Below, piece after piece: positions 1 to 8,169 of a DNA stretch of 15,420 bases. The notes under the pieces are model-generated. The model made no database searches. It had not been told where the DNA came from and saw only the letters and a program-made list of their open reading frames with translations. Where the stretch lies: positions 56,403 through 71,822 of the forward strand of contig CAJTKW010000016.1 of NCBI GenBank assembly GCA_910577035.1, written 5' to 3'. Position numbers and translations under genes: made by a program. Source of the stretch: an uncultured Acetatifactor sp. Lineage in GTDB: Bacteria; Bacillota; Clostridia; Lachnospirales; Lachnospiraceae. Position 1 is the first letter of the stretch, and each line of letters begins with the position of its first letter.

Positions 1-499
1 TATTGACCTTTGAAGTATCCCACTTAAGTTCCTCTGAAATTCCCTTTCTGCATTCTGCCGGATCATATTTCCCAAAATCCTGGGCAATATATTTTAAATG
101 TCTGCAGAACGGCGCATACTGCTGTTCCCCGGCCCCGGCGTCAAGCAGTATTTTCCCCGCCTCAATTTTTCCAAGCTTCCCTGCGACCCACCGGTGTCTG
201 ATATGCCTGAAATCTCCCCATACATCGTCAAAAGATATAATTTGATCCTCACGTACCCGATCGCTTAACACGCGCAGAATATCCTCTTTTATTTCTGCAA
301 AAAGCTTATGGCTGGTCACATATATGTAGTCAAAAGATACTCCGGCTATATCCGCCGGTTTCACATAGAAAGGAATCGAATGTTCCTTCCTGTCACTATA
401 CCCCACAATATCAAACTCGCTTTTCAGAAAGCTTTCCTGCTTCTTATATTCATATCCAAGCCCGTAAATCACGACTCTTTTCCCGTAATAATCCCTCAC
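1..499 (-). CDS. Rossmann-module/SAM methyltransferase-like fusion, 3' end cut by window edge
   Basis: The frame is open from a GTG at 499-497 to the left window edge, giving 166 residues with no stop. GGAGG lies 6 nt before the GTG, which fixes the start. Residues about 7-92 form a Rossmann-like module: a strand ending in YGLG, then IVGYSD, then a hydrophobic strand FDYIYV. Residues about 117-128 read ILLDAGAGEQQY, a good class I SAM-methyltransferase motif I, so the C-terminal part is probably a methyltransferase whose remainder lies outside the window. The start is 17 nt after the stop of the GT11 gene, so it is the next cistron of the same operon. The acceptor is unknown; a sugar or glycan intermediate is inferred from context. 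Confidence 0.8.
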   Translation of the reverse strand, partial: MRDYYGKRVVIYGLGYEYKKQESFLKSEFDIVGYSDRKEHSIPFYVKPADIAGVSFDYIYVTSHKLFAEIKEDILRVLSDRVREDQIISFDDVWGDFRHIRHRWVAGKLGKIEAGKILLDAGAGEQQYAPFCRHLKYIAQDFGKYDPAECRKGISEELKWDTSKVN

Positions 500-516
500 G
501 GCCAACCTCCGTCCGA

Positions 517-1683
517 TCACATTCTTATCCATTCCGCAGGGCATATATCTGCAAAATTCTTTGTCCTTGCCCATGTTTCGGGCGCTATCACGATCTTTTC
601 CCGGGGATTCAACCATGCTCCCCACCAGCTGTAGGTACTGTTTGCTATAATATGATGACTGCAAAAGCTCATTAAGCACATATCAAACCAGCTTTGATAG
701 CTGTCAAACATGCTGCTTTCTATGTACAGGGCATCGCTTCTCTGATAATGCTCTTTCACCCACTCTATATCATCCGAAAAAAAATAGAATTGACACCTCC
801 CGGCTCTCTGTTCCATATATTCCATCGCCCTGTTATAGTATGCTTCCGTGCATACATCACCCAGCGCCTGCCGATACTTGTCCGATAAATAGTCCCCTCT
901 CCTGATATGCACCCCGACGATATTGTTCTGGGCTCCCATGCTGTCACACATTTTCTTCAACTGTCCGTCCGCCGTCAAATCAAATTGAAAATCCTTTAAC
1001 AGCTCTTCTCTTATCAAAGATGGGAAATAATAATTCTGATGCAGGCCTTTTATAAATCCCGTTTCCATGTTCAAAACAGCGTGATCCGTTTCATACTTTA
1101 TCTCGCTGTCTATGCTGAACCTTCCTTCAATATCCCCATCCAGATAGCGTTTTGCCAGCCGGTACTTCTGCCCGGCATTGCAGGTTTTTATATGTATATT
1201 CCGAAACACCTCCGTAAGCTGGAATATGCCGCCCTCCGCTAACCGATAATAGGATATATCTGCATATACAGTATCCTTTTTTAATAAAAAGTGTTTCATT
1301 AAGGCATATTGAAACATTTGGTTGCCCAGACCGCCGCTATAATGTATGATTACGGAATTTTTCTCCAGCTCCCCGCCGCCGGGTCCTGCATCCGCCGAGT
1401 CATGAACTGCCTCCTCCACACAGGAAAAGAGGAAAATGCCTGGAACTTCATACTCCTCCTGAAGCCGCTTCTCAATGCCTTCGTGATCTTTGACCGCAAC
1501 CACTACCGCCGCCGGTTTCTCTTTTAATACATCCGGCGCATATACAGGGAGACCGTTTTTGATGGTTCCCCATTTCTCCGGCATACTGTCAAGATAGCCC
1601 CGTATATTACAGTCATCTTTATAGCGGATATACGCCATGTCCCCATATTTCCCGGCCCCCCAGATGTAAATGTCCTTTTGCAT
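517..1683 (-). CDS. GT11 alpha-1,2-fucosyltransferase-like protein with N-terminal Rossmann module
   Basis: The C-terminal part (from about residue 111) is a family GT11 glycosyltransferase, the family of GDP-fucose alpha-1,2-fucosyltransferases. It opens with IIHYSGGLGNQMFQYA, carries HIRRGDY at about 258-264 (the donor-binding HxRRxDY motif), FFSDD at about 302, and NSTYSWWGAWLN near the end. A normal GT11 starts at the SGGLGNQ strand, so the first 95 or so residues are extra. They form a PglD-N-like Rossmann module (IYIWGAGKYG, IRGYLD, NGLPVY, AAVVVAV). The start is ATG 1683 rather than the GTG one codon earlier, because AGGAG sits 6 nt upstream. It follows the DUF268 gene by 9 nt. Expected role: cytoplasmic addition of fucose, or a similar GDP-activated sugar, to a surface glycan. 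The exact linkage is not provable here. Confidence 0.9.
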   Translation of the reverse strand: MQKDIYIWGAGKYGDMAYIRYKDDCNIRGYLDSMPEKWGTIKNGLPVYAPDVLKEKPAAVVVAVKDHEGIEKRLQEEYEVPGIFLFSCVEEAVHDSADAGPGGGELEKNSVIIHYSGGLGNQMFQYALMKHFLLKKDTVYADISYYRLAEGGIFQLTEVFRNIHIKTCNAGQKYRLAKRYLDGDIEGRFSIDSEIKYETDHAVLNMETGFIKGLHQNYYFPSLIREELLKDFQFDLTADGQLKKMCDSMGAQNNIVGVHIRRGDYLSDKYRQALGDVCTEAYYNRAMEYMEQRAGRCQFYFFSDDIEWVKEHYQRSDALYIESSMFDSYQSWFDMCLMSFCSHHIIANSTYSWWGAWLNPREKIVIAPETWARTKNFADICPAEWIRM

Positions 1684-1692
1684 CACAGTCTC

Positions 1693-2781
1693 CTACTCTT
1701 TCTTCCTGAAATGGAACAGCCCAAATCTATGAGTTCCGTCATGTATATCATTGTCATATTTATGTATGTCAACATGATATTCCATCTCTGCTTCCGTCGC
1801 ACACGAAAACTCAATGAGTTCCATAGCAGGAAAAGACTCCACTACCGTCACAGGATAAAAAATCCTATGCGCATTAAACTCCACTCTTTCTTTTCCCACA
1901 GGCAGTGAAAGATACAGGTGCCCTTCCCTCTTTAATTTTTTCTGTATATTTGCAAAGCATTGAAAGCATCCTTCCGGATCCACCTCATCCCCGTATCTTC
2001 CAAGCCCGAAATGCTCTAACGAACACAGGGCCGAAAGACTCCCGATGCTTCCGTCCGCAACCTGCCTTAATGTAGTTGCATCGTCTATAATTGTATGTAG
2101 TCCCTCTACCTGTTTGGGAAAGTCACGCACATCTATCATAGTGACGTCGATTCCCATAGCCAGCAGATGTGAAATAAAGCCGTCGATTCTGGAACCAATA
2201 TCAAAATGCTCCCTTGCACCGGATTGATGAATCAGTTTTGCAGCCCACAAATCCTGCCAGAAATAATTTTCAATCGTCCCTGCATCCCCGTATTTATCCG
2301 AAACCACCGGCCATAGATATTCCTCTTGAATCTCAAAATTCTTTCTTTTATTCAGCCGCCGGTATTTTTCCATATCCCGTTCAAAAAAAGTCCCCTGCCA
2401 TTCCCCCAGCTCCGCACAATAATTCGTATAATTTTTCTCCCCCAGAATATCCCTTACTTCTTCCCTGTTTGTATTCCCGCATGCCGTTTTCACAGGGAAC
2501 AGAAAGATACATTTTGTCAGATTAATCCCTTTTTCCTGACATACCTTATAAACGGCATCCACACTCTTATTGGCCACGATAATAGAATCAAAGTCCTCCG
2601 GAAGGGTATCCGCGCTGTATACCGGCAGCCCCCGATATTCCCTCCTGCTTCCTGTACTCTCTATGAAACCCACAGTTTTTCCCTGTATCCCGTTTTTTAA
2701 CACCTCATTGCAGATGTTTCCGGTTCCCCAGATTAATATTTTCTTTTCTTCCCCCACAAATAAATCCCCCTCAAAACTCAC
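1693..2781 (-). CDS. DUF268-type methyltransferase-like protein with N-terminal Rossmann module
   Basis: Residues about 13-98 are the Rossmann-like module (ILIWGTGN, VGFIES, RGLPVY, SIIVANK). Residues about 160-350 match the DUF268 family: HFDIGSRIDGFISHLLA at about 192-208 resembles a SAM-binding first strand and loop, and CSLEHFGLGRYGD at about 253-265 is the family signature. DUF268 proteins sit in polysaccharide clusters and are thought to be methyltransferase-like; the reaction is not established. Two starts are possible. GTG 2781 overlaps the previous stop by 11 nt. GTG 2757 (residue 9) is preceded by GAGGGGG at suitable spacing and may be the real one. The gene is tightly packed between neighbours, so co-transcription is likely. 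Confidence 0.82.
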   Translation of the reverse strand: MSFEGDLFVGEEKKILIWGTGNICNEVLKNGIQGKTVGFIESTGSRREYRGLPVYSADTLPEDFDSIIVANKSVDAVYKVCQEKGINLTKCIFLFPVKTACGNTNREEVRDILGEKNYTNYCAELGEWQGTFFERDMEKYRRLNKRKNFEIQEEYLWPVVSDKYGDAGTIENYFWQDLWAAKLIHQSGAREHFDIGSRIDGFISHLLAMGIDVTMIDVRDFPKQVEGLHTIIDDATTLRQVADGSIGSLSALCSLEHFGLGRYGDEVDPEGCFQCFANIQKKLKREGHLYLSLPVGKERVEFNAHRIFYPVTVVESFPAMELIEFSCATEAEMEYHVDIHKYDNDIHDGTHRFGLFHFRKKE

Positions 2782-3244
2782 CCAAAATATCCTCTATCGC
2801 TATCACCTGGCATTCCATTTTCTTCGACAATGCTTCCCGAATGGCATCAAAATCTTTCACCACCGTAACCACCACCGCGTCAACTTTCTTCAATTCGTCT
2901 TCCGTGGTGACTACTTCCAGATCCGTATATACCATATCTCTGTTTCTGTCAATTCCATAGGCAACCTGTATCTTGGAATTATCAAGCTCCCGAATCAGCC
3001 GCTTTCCCAGAACGCCCATTCCATAAACGGCAATCCGGTGATACTCGTTCTTAAGAAAATACTCCTCCAGATTCCTCCCCCTCTGCCTGATATTTACCCA
3101 TTGATCCATAAGGATAAACATAGCCCTGTTCTTTTCCGCCTGTTCCTTCCAGCGGTCTATACACTTTTGCTGCCATTCTGCCACAAGGTAAATCAAACCG
3201 CCGACACCGGATAAGCCGCCGATTATTTTGACAATCTTTTTCAT
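2771..3244 (-). CDS. Stand-alone Rossmann-like (PglD-N-like) protein with N-terminal hydrophobic segment
   Basis: A 157-residue protein starting at ATG 3244, chosen because GGAGG lies 5 nt upstream. The open frame runs 22 codons further up, but only through the structured intergenic element. Residues about 3-22 are hydrophobic (KIIGGLSGVGGLIYLVAEW) and may be a membrane anchor. A charged, helical stretch follows. Residues about 70-155 are the module seen in its neighbours: IAVYGMGVLGKRLI, VAYGIDRN, AVVVTVV. No catalytic domain is attached, so this is the module on its own. Function is unknown. A ligand-binding, scaffold or partner role for the other module-bearing enzymes is inference. Its stop overlaps the longer form of the DUF268 gene. 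Confidence 0.75.
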   Translation of the reverse strand: MKKIVKIIGGLSGVGGLIYLVAEWQQKCIDRWKEQAEKNRAMFILMDQWVNIRQRGRNLEEYFLKNEYHRIAVYGMGVLGKRLIRELDNSKIQVAYGIDRNRDMVYTDLEVVTTEDELKKVDAVVVTVVKDFDAIREALSKKMECQVIAIEDILGEF

Positions 3245-3245
3245 G

Positions 3246-3389
3246 CTAACCTCCATGTCGCAGCTTCGCTGCGATTCAAATCCGGATGAGAAATGCCGCA
3301 TTTCCGGCATTTCTCGGTGTGAGATTTAGAACTTCTTCGCGAAATGCCCTCTGGCATGAGCGTTAGAAGTTCTTCTCACACTAACCTCC
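3246..3389 (-). repeat. 126-bp structured intergenic insert flanked by 9-bp direct repeats
   Basis: CTAACCTCC occurs at 3246-3254 and again at 3381-3389. The 126 bp between them fold into three hairpins: 3259-3273 (6-bp stem, TTC loop), 3288-3298 with 3305-3315 (perfect 11-bp stem, 6-nt loop), and a long imperfect one pairing 3317-3336 with 3365-3381, with ATGCC/GGCAT inside it. The left copy supplies the GGAGG RBS of the stand-alone Rossmann gene. This looks like a small non-coding repeat or MITE-like insertion that duplicated its target, or an RNA-processing/attenuator element. No T-tract follows the stems in the direction of transcription. Confidence 0.55.
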
Positions 3390-3399
3390 CCCGCACAGA

Positions 3400-4524
3400 C
3401 TACTCCTCCGTACATTCAAAAACAAATAGTCTGGATTGTGCCTTCCCATCCGGAAAATATGCCTCCTCCGGCACACTGGAAATGTCATTTTCAATCAGTT
3501 TATAATCACCTTCGAAATATTTCTTAACCTCATTTTCATCGAATATGACTACCGGATAACTGCCCTCGTACAGCGTTCCCGGTACGGTTTCCATACAAAA
3601 TCGCTTCCTGTCGCTCACCAGGAGCCTGTCCAGGATCACGTAACACGGCCGTGCCCTTCGGATTCTTGCAAGAAGCTCCTCATAGTACGGAATATACTGC
3701 AGGCTTGCCGACATCAGAATGATGTCAAAACGCTCCATCTTCTCCCATGGATCCGTACTTTTTATAAACTTTAATGTTCTGTCTTCCAGATTTTGATGCC
3801 CGTATTCAGCAAAATGATCCTGCTCCGCAACGACATACTTTATATCCGCCAGCCCTGTGAAATAGTTTCTGTTCTGGAACCACGCACTCCCCAACGCCCC
3901 CCCCAGGTCCAATACGGTTACAACTCCGTTCCTTTTTTTCAGTGCGCATCTGAGTATCCATGCACAGATCTGGTAGTTATATTTTTCTTCATAAAACAGG
4001 CAACCGTCCCTCTCCCAGGCTGCCTCTCCTCTTTTTACCTTCTCTATGGAATCAGCCACCTTGCTGATAATGGCAGGATCATCATATCCTGCACATTCCA
4101 CTTCCGCATCCTTCCAGTCCCGGTAATCCCCCAGATACCTCACTTCCGTAATGCCTGCATCATGCAGTAAATAAAAAGGAGTTGCCCTTTCCTCCGTATA
4201 CAGTGTAATAATCTCCCCTTTATATTGCAGTTCGTCCCGCAGCATTTTGGTAATCTCTGTCTCACGGCGGGGCACAGAAATGACCACGGCGTCAATTTTC
4301 GTCCAATCCGCCTTACAGGGATCTTCTATCTTCCACCCAAAAAAGGAATCTCCCCATTTCTTCTCATTCCGGTCCAAAACCGTCTTTACGTTATAGGAAA
4401 GCAGCGTAGTCCTTTCAAAAAGCTTTGCCGTATGAACTGCCGCGCCCCAAACCGCCACATTTGCTTTTCCTGCCAATTGCTTTAAACAATCGTTTATTTC
4501 CTGTGCCCTCTCCTGTAAAAACAT
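3400..4524 (-). CDS. TIGR04325-type methyltransferase with N-terminal Rossmann module
   Basis: A protein of about 374 residues. ATG 4524 is preferred over the in-frame GTG at 4539 because GGAG lies 6 nt before it. Residues about 20-108 are the Rossmann-like module, degenerate at its glycine loop (VAVWGAAVHT) but with TVLDRNEKKWG and AVVISVP conserved. From about residue 130 the protein resembles the TIGR04325 putative methyltransferase family: GDYRDWKDAE, a GYDDP segment, VLDLGGALGSAWF at about 204-216 as SAM motif I, then DIILMSASLQYIPYYEELL. The family is found in surface-polysaccharide loci and its substrate is unknown. The start lies 22 nt after the upstream glycosyltransferase stop. The 3' side faces the structured insert at 3246-3389. 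Confidence 0.85.
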   Translation of the reverse strand: MFLQERAQEINDCLKQLAGKANVAVWGAAVHTAKLFERTTLLSYNVKTVLDRNEKKWGDSFFGWKIEDPCKADWTKIDAVVISVPRRETEITKMLRDELQYKGEIITLYTEERATPFYLLHDAGITEVRYLGDYRDWKDAEVECAGYDDPAIISKVADSIEKVKRGEAAWERDGCLFYEEKYNYQICAWILRCALKKRNGVVTVLDLGGALGSAWFQNRNYFTGLADIKYVVAEQDHFAEYGHQNLEDRTLKFIKSTDPWEKMERFDIILMSASLQYIPYYEELLARIRRARPCYVILDRLLVSDRKRFCMETVPGTLYEGSYPVVIFDENEVKKYFEGDYKLIENDISSVPEEAYFPDGKAQSRLFVFECTEE

Positions 4525-4546
4525 GTCCCTCTCCCACACACATTTT

Positions 4547-5596
4547 CTATTTTTCCCGCATCAAATTGTTGACTCTAAACCCTGTCCAGTCCTGCAGCCC
4601 GCCCAGTAACCCTCTATTCCTGCAAAATTCTTTCAGAGAACACCTCTGCTTCATAAAAGTCTTCTTATCCCCGCGCATCGCATCAAAAGTAACACCATAA
4701 TTTTTTGCCAGATACTTGCGGACCGCCCCTATCTCCCTGAAATATTCGCCATAGATTTCAATCACTTTTTTCTTAAGTCCGGGGACAGTATACTTCCATA
4801 GATTCAGGAAAACACTTCCGTCATCCAGATATTTCAATCCCTCGAAATGATAAAAAATAAGCGGAAATTTCTCCTTTCTGTAACCCAGCATAATCTTTCC
4901 GTCTTTTCTTCCATGAAAAGTATATAGATGCACATTCCACGGGGCAGCCCCGGCACCCAAATTCCTGATTTCATATACACAGGAATACTTCATTTTCCAT
5001 CTGTCCGCATATTTCTGGTCACCCAGTTTTCCGTCTTCACATCTGCTGTAACACCAGTGATAACAATCCTCTTTCCACTCCCTTAAAACTTTCATTCCGT
5101 CCTTGGTATGAAAAAAAGTATTAAAGTGAATGCAATACCTCCCATTATTAATCTTCTGCTCCACATCCCAATAGCTTCTCTCAAATCCATGGGGCGCCAC
5201 TCCCACCGAACAGCCATGTTCCGCTATCTGCCTGATAATGCCGGCAGGATTTGCAAAAAAATAAATATCCGCATCTATGTAGGTACATACCGTTTCCCGA
5301 TACCGGATCAGTACATGCTCAATGACAACGGATGTGCACGTCCAGCAAAACTCCCCCCGTGTTCTCTCCTTCTTTTTCTGCCGCAGCCGGTCATCCAGGA
5401 TTTCCTCAAGGGGAATTAAAACAACGTTTTTTAAATTCATAGCGGACAGGACCTCATGGCACTTGTGGTCAAAAGCTGCGATGTACAGCCTGAAATCCCC
5501 AATCCGCTTTCTCATGGAGCGGTAAAGGGCAAGTCCTTTATCCAGATACCCGGAATCAAACAGGGTACAAAATACCATATACTTGTCCACATTCAT
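4547..5596 (-). CDS. Glycosyltransferase with GT-A-like DxD motif
   Basis: 349 residues. YIDADIYFF at about 107-114 gives a DxD metal/nucleotide-sugar motif (D108, D110) in a hydrophobic strand, as in GT8-like GT-A enzymes. Nearby features are CWTCTSVVIEHVL before it, HFNTFFH at about 157, RNLGAGAAPWNVH at about 212 and FPLIFYHFEGL at about 265. No membrane segment is seen, so it should act in the cytoplasm on a lipid- or nucleotide-linked intermediate. The sugar is unknown. Its ATG overlaps the cupin-gene stop by four bases (ATGA), which implies translational coupling. It is one of the two operon genes that lack the Rossmann module. Confidence 0.82.
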   Translation of the reverse strand: MNVDKYMVFCTLFDSGYLDKGLALYRSMRKRIGDFRLYIAAFDHKCHEVLSAMNLKNVVLIPLEEILDDRLRQKKKERTRGEFCWTCTSVVIEHVLIRYRETVCTYIDADIYFFANPAGIIRQIAEHGCSVGVAPHGFERSYWDVEQKINNGRYCIHFNTFFHTKDGMKVLREWKEDCYHWCYSRCEDGKLGDQKYADRWKMKYSCVYEIRNLGAGAAPWNVHLYTFHGRKDGKIMLGYRKEKFPLIFYHFEGLKYLDDGSVFLNLWKYTVPGLKKKVIEIYGEYFREIGAVRKYLAKNYGVTFDAMRGDKKTFMKQRCSLKEFCRNRGLLGGLQDWTGFRVNNLMREK

Positions 5597-6039
5597 TTCC
5601 CCTCAAGCTCCCTGATGTAGTCGTCATAATCTCTGATATATTCTTCCCCGTCATAATGTTCGCTTGCCAACACAAGCAAAACCGAATCCGGCGAAAAATC
5701 ATACATATCTTTCCAGACCATCCTCGGTAAATACAATCCCATGCGCGGCCGGTTCAGCTCAATGACCTGCTGCTCATACCCATTGTCAACCTTTACCTTA
5801 CTCTTTCCGCTCACGTTAATCATGACAAATTCACTTTTTCTGTTCGCGTGTCTGCCTCTTATCACTTGGGAATCCGACCCATACATATAAAAGGCCCTTT
5901 TGACGGCAAACGGTATATCCATACCGCCCTCCACTACTACCAGGCTTCCCCGTTCATCTCCAAAATCCGGAAATTCCATTATTTTTATCTGCTCCGATAA
6001 TATCCTTTTACCCTTCATTTGATTTGTCTTTTCCCACAT
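5593..6039 (-). CDS. FdtA/QdtA-like (WxcM family) cupin, probable dTDP-hexose ketoisomerase
   Basis: 148 residues, the usual length of a single-domain sugar 3,4-ketoisomerase of the FdtA/QdtA/WxcM group. Visible family marks are FGDERGSLVVVE near the start, RAFYMYG, RGRHAN at 61-66 (the catalytic loop, normally RGxHAH; H64 kept, the second His replaced by Asn), LYLPRMVWKDMYDFSPDSVLLVL, and SEHYDGEEYIRDYDDYI at the end. These enzymes isomerise dTDP-4-keto-6-deoxyglucose to the 3-keto sugar on the way to amino-deoxy sugars. No aminotransferase or acyltransferase partner is visible in this window, so the pathway is incomplete here. The start follows the GT2 stop by 4 nt. The RBS is weak, and ATG 5979 inside the frame is a possible alternative. 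Confidence 0.85.
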   Translation of the reverse strand: MWEKTNQMKGKRILSEQIKIMEFPDFGDERGSLVVVEGGMDIPFAVKRAFYMYGSDSQVIRGRHANRKSEFVMINVSGKSKVKVDNGYEQQVIELNRPRMGLYLPRMVWKDMYDFSPDSVLLVLASEHYDGEEYIRDYDDYIRELEGK

Positions 6040-6043
6040 TCCA

Positions 6044-7151
6044 TTATCCGTACAGAACCTTTCCGTCCAATATCTTCTCCGGCTCTATCCCCTGTGCTTT
6101 CAGCTGCTCTTTTACTTCCAGACAATCTTCATTGTTCAGAATCATCACAAGTATTTTATCGTATTTATACTTCGCTATATCGCTGCTCTTAATAATCGGT
6201 TTACCCGCAAACCATCCCTTTTTCACCCGGTCAACAAATGCTTCCACATAATATTCCCCACATATTCTTTCCTCGGTCCGCAGATAATAATTTCCCAGGC
6301 CGTACACCAGTATTTTTTCTTTTTCGCCCTTATCACCGTTCAATGCCGTATAACTCCCAAAGAGCGGTGCAAAAGCTTCCACCGTTTTCTCGGTAATATA
6401 TACTTCATCCGGCAAATCAAATGCCTGTTTATTTTTATCCATAAGTAAAACATCATAGTAATCCGTAACGCCGCAATTGGCCCCGGATCCGTCCAGCCCG
6501 ATATTTCTAATCAGGGATTCATAAGGATTGATACAAATTCCCTCTTTCTCAACCCCCTTTAATGCCCAGAAAGCAGCCCAGGAATCGCATTCTCCCCGGA
6601 TATTCCCCACCAGCATACTTTCCAGATCCATCCCCCACATTGCCAGATTCCTGGAAGATTCTTTTTCCTGTCTTAATTTTTTGACAAGCTCATAATCCTT
6701 CTCAAAATATTGCCACCTGTCCTTCCACGTTCCCCACCCCCAGGAAGAAACACGGCCGCATCCGTATATATCATGTGTCCCCTTTTCCAAAGCCACGGGA
6801 TAAGCATATCCGCTGACGGAAAATATTTTTTTATTTTCCAAGCATTGATACATGAAATCCATAAAAGAAACACTCGGGACACAGTCATCTTCCAGGACAA
6901 TAATCGCATCGTATTTCTGAAATACATAGGTAATTCCTGAAACGATGGAGGCTGCCAGACCCCTATTGCCCTCCGATACAATGATCTCTGCCTCACACCA
7001 CTCTATGCCCCTTATCAGCTTGTTTACCTTCTGCCACTCCTCTAAAAACAAATAATTTTTCCGGAAGTCTGCTGTTTTTGCTCAGCGCTTCCAGAACCGC
7101 TGCTGTATGCCGGCTCCTGTTATAAGTGAATACTAACGTTGCTGTCTTCAT
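6044..7151 (-). pseudogene. Frameshifted GT2-like glycosyltransferase with C-terminal Rossmann module
   Basis: ATG 7151 opens a good GT2 N-terminus (MKTATLVFTYNRSRHTAAVL...KLFVF). This frame runs on out of register from about 7060 and stops at 6993. The rest of the enzyme is in another frame from about 7051 down to the stop at 6044, with only a TTG available as start. It carries GNRGLAASIVSGI, IIVLEDDCVPS (the EDD metal motif) and RVSSWGWGTWKDRW. The junction falls in a T5 run and appears to lack several residues of the expected loop after FVF, so a small out-of-frame deletion is likely. The last 90 residues (ILVYGLGNYYLR, VEAFVDR, GKPIIKS, KILVMIL) are the shared Rossmann module, here at the C-terminus. 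Unless the frame is restored by slippage or is a sequencing error, the gene is inactive. Confidence 0.75.
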
Positions 7152-7201
7152 TTCCCGTTTCCCCGATTCTATGTTTTGCTTCCGCTGTGTTACTCTACTG
7201 T

Positions 7202-8113
7202 TTATTTCCTGCAGTCCACTAGGATGCTGTATATTTCCCTGTCATCCTCCCTGTCAGAAACACGATTCACATAACCGTTTGTATAGTCAAATTTCTTTCT
7301 CACCAACTCACCTTTTGCCGTGTGGTAACATATAAAATCTACTTCCTTGAAATTGCTCTTCTCCAGCAAATCCCTTACCAAAGGATATGTGGGAAACCAA
7401 ACATGCCCGCCGTTTCCGACTCCAAACAAACCCAGTTCTCCTCCGCCGGTGGGATCATACAATATCTTTCCCGTATTGTCCTTTAAGGAAACCCTGCTCA
7501 AATGCGGGCTGTTATAGTCTGGCAGGCAGATTCGCAGTACACTGCCCTTTTTTAATATTCTATGTATCTCATTCAACGCCGGCAGCACTTCCCCTATCTC
7601 AATGTGCTCCAGAACATCTTCTGCCTGATACGCATAAATTGACTCGTCCGGCAACGGATATTTCCAGGTAATATCATGATAAATGTGCTTTGCATCCATT
7701 TTGGTAATGGAAAGACCATACAGAGTATCATTTGCCAGGTGGATCTCATCCGCTATATCCCCTGCATACAAAAACACAGGCTTTGAACAATCCAGTTTAT
7801 CAAAGCAGGCGGCCTCTTCATATTTTTGTAATTTAGAATTTATGATAATTCCATATATTTCAATTTTTCGTGCCTCTAACTGTTCTTTTATGGTCATCCA
7901 TTTTTGCGATGCGATTACCACCGAAAATGAGACCTGCTGCTTCAGAGCTTCCAAATCATCTAAGGACTTAACCGGCTTTCCAAACGCAATCCTGCCCTGC
8001 TTCACCAGGGAATTGTCTGCAAATCCCAGTAAATGATATTCCCCCTCTTTCTCAAGCTTTAACCACGTTTGTACCCCTTCAAATCCATATCCGAAAATAA
8101 TAATATTTTTCAT
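7202..8113 (-). CDS. Rossmann module fused to a methyltransferase-like domain with degenerate motif I
   Basis: 303 residues from ATG 8113 (weak RBS). Residues 3-105 are the Rossmann module: IIIFGYGFEG, LLGFADNS, FGKPVKS, SVVIASQ. Residues about 112-280 align in outline with a type-11 SAM methyltransferase: HDITWKYPLPDESIYAYQAEDVLEHI at about 146-171 and EIHRILKKGSVLRICLPDY at about 182-200. The usual glycine-rich motif I (LNLGCG-like) is replaced by VFLYAGDIADE, so SAM binding and activity are uncertain. It starts 56 nt after the large transferase gene and ends 50 nt before the frameshifted GT2, in the same operon. The substrate is unknown. Confidence 0.8.
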   Translation of the reverse strand: MKNIIIFGYGFEGVQTWLKLEKEGEYHLLGFADNSLVKQGRIAFGKPVKSLDDLEALKQQVSFSVVIASQKWMTIKEQLEARKIEIYGIIINSKLQKYEEAACFDKLDCSKPVFLYAGDIADEIHLANDTLYGLSITKMDAKHIYHDITWKYPLPDESIYAYQAEDVLEHIEIGEVLPALNEIHRILKKGSVLRICLPDYNSPHLSRVSLKDNTGKILYDPTGGGELGLFGVGNGGHVWFPTYPLVRDLLEKSNFKEVDFICYHTAKGELVRKKFDYTNGYVNRVSDREDDREIYSILVDCRK

Positions 8114-8169
8114 AATAAATACCCACTATTATTTCTATAAATGTTCTCCCTGGCATCCTGTTTCTATCC

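Noticed and set aside
273..282. CGCAGAATAT, a half-match to the recombination arm
   Set aside because: Only one arm, inside a coding region, with no inverted partner; a 10-bp chance match.
3245..3310. 22-residue N-terminal extension of the stand-alone Rossmann protein
   Set aside because: It runs through the hairpin insert and the RBS; ATG 3244 with GGAGG is the better start.
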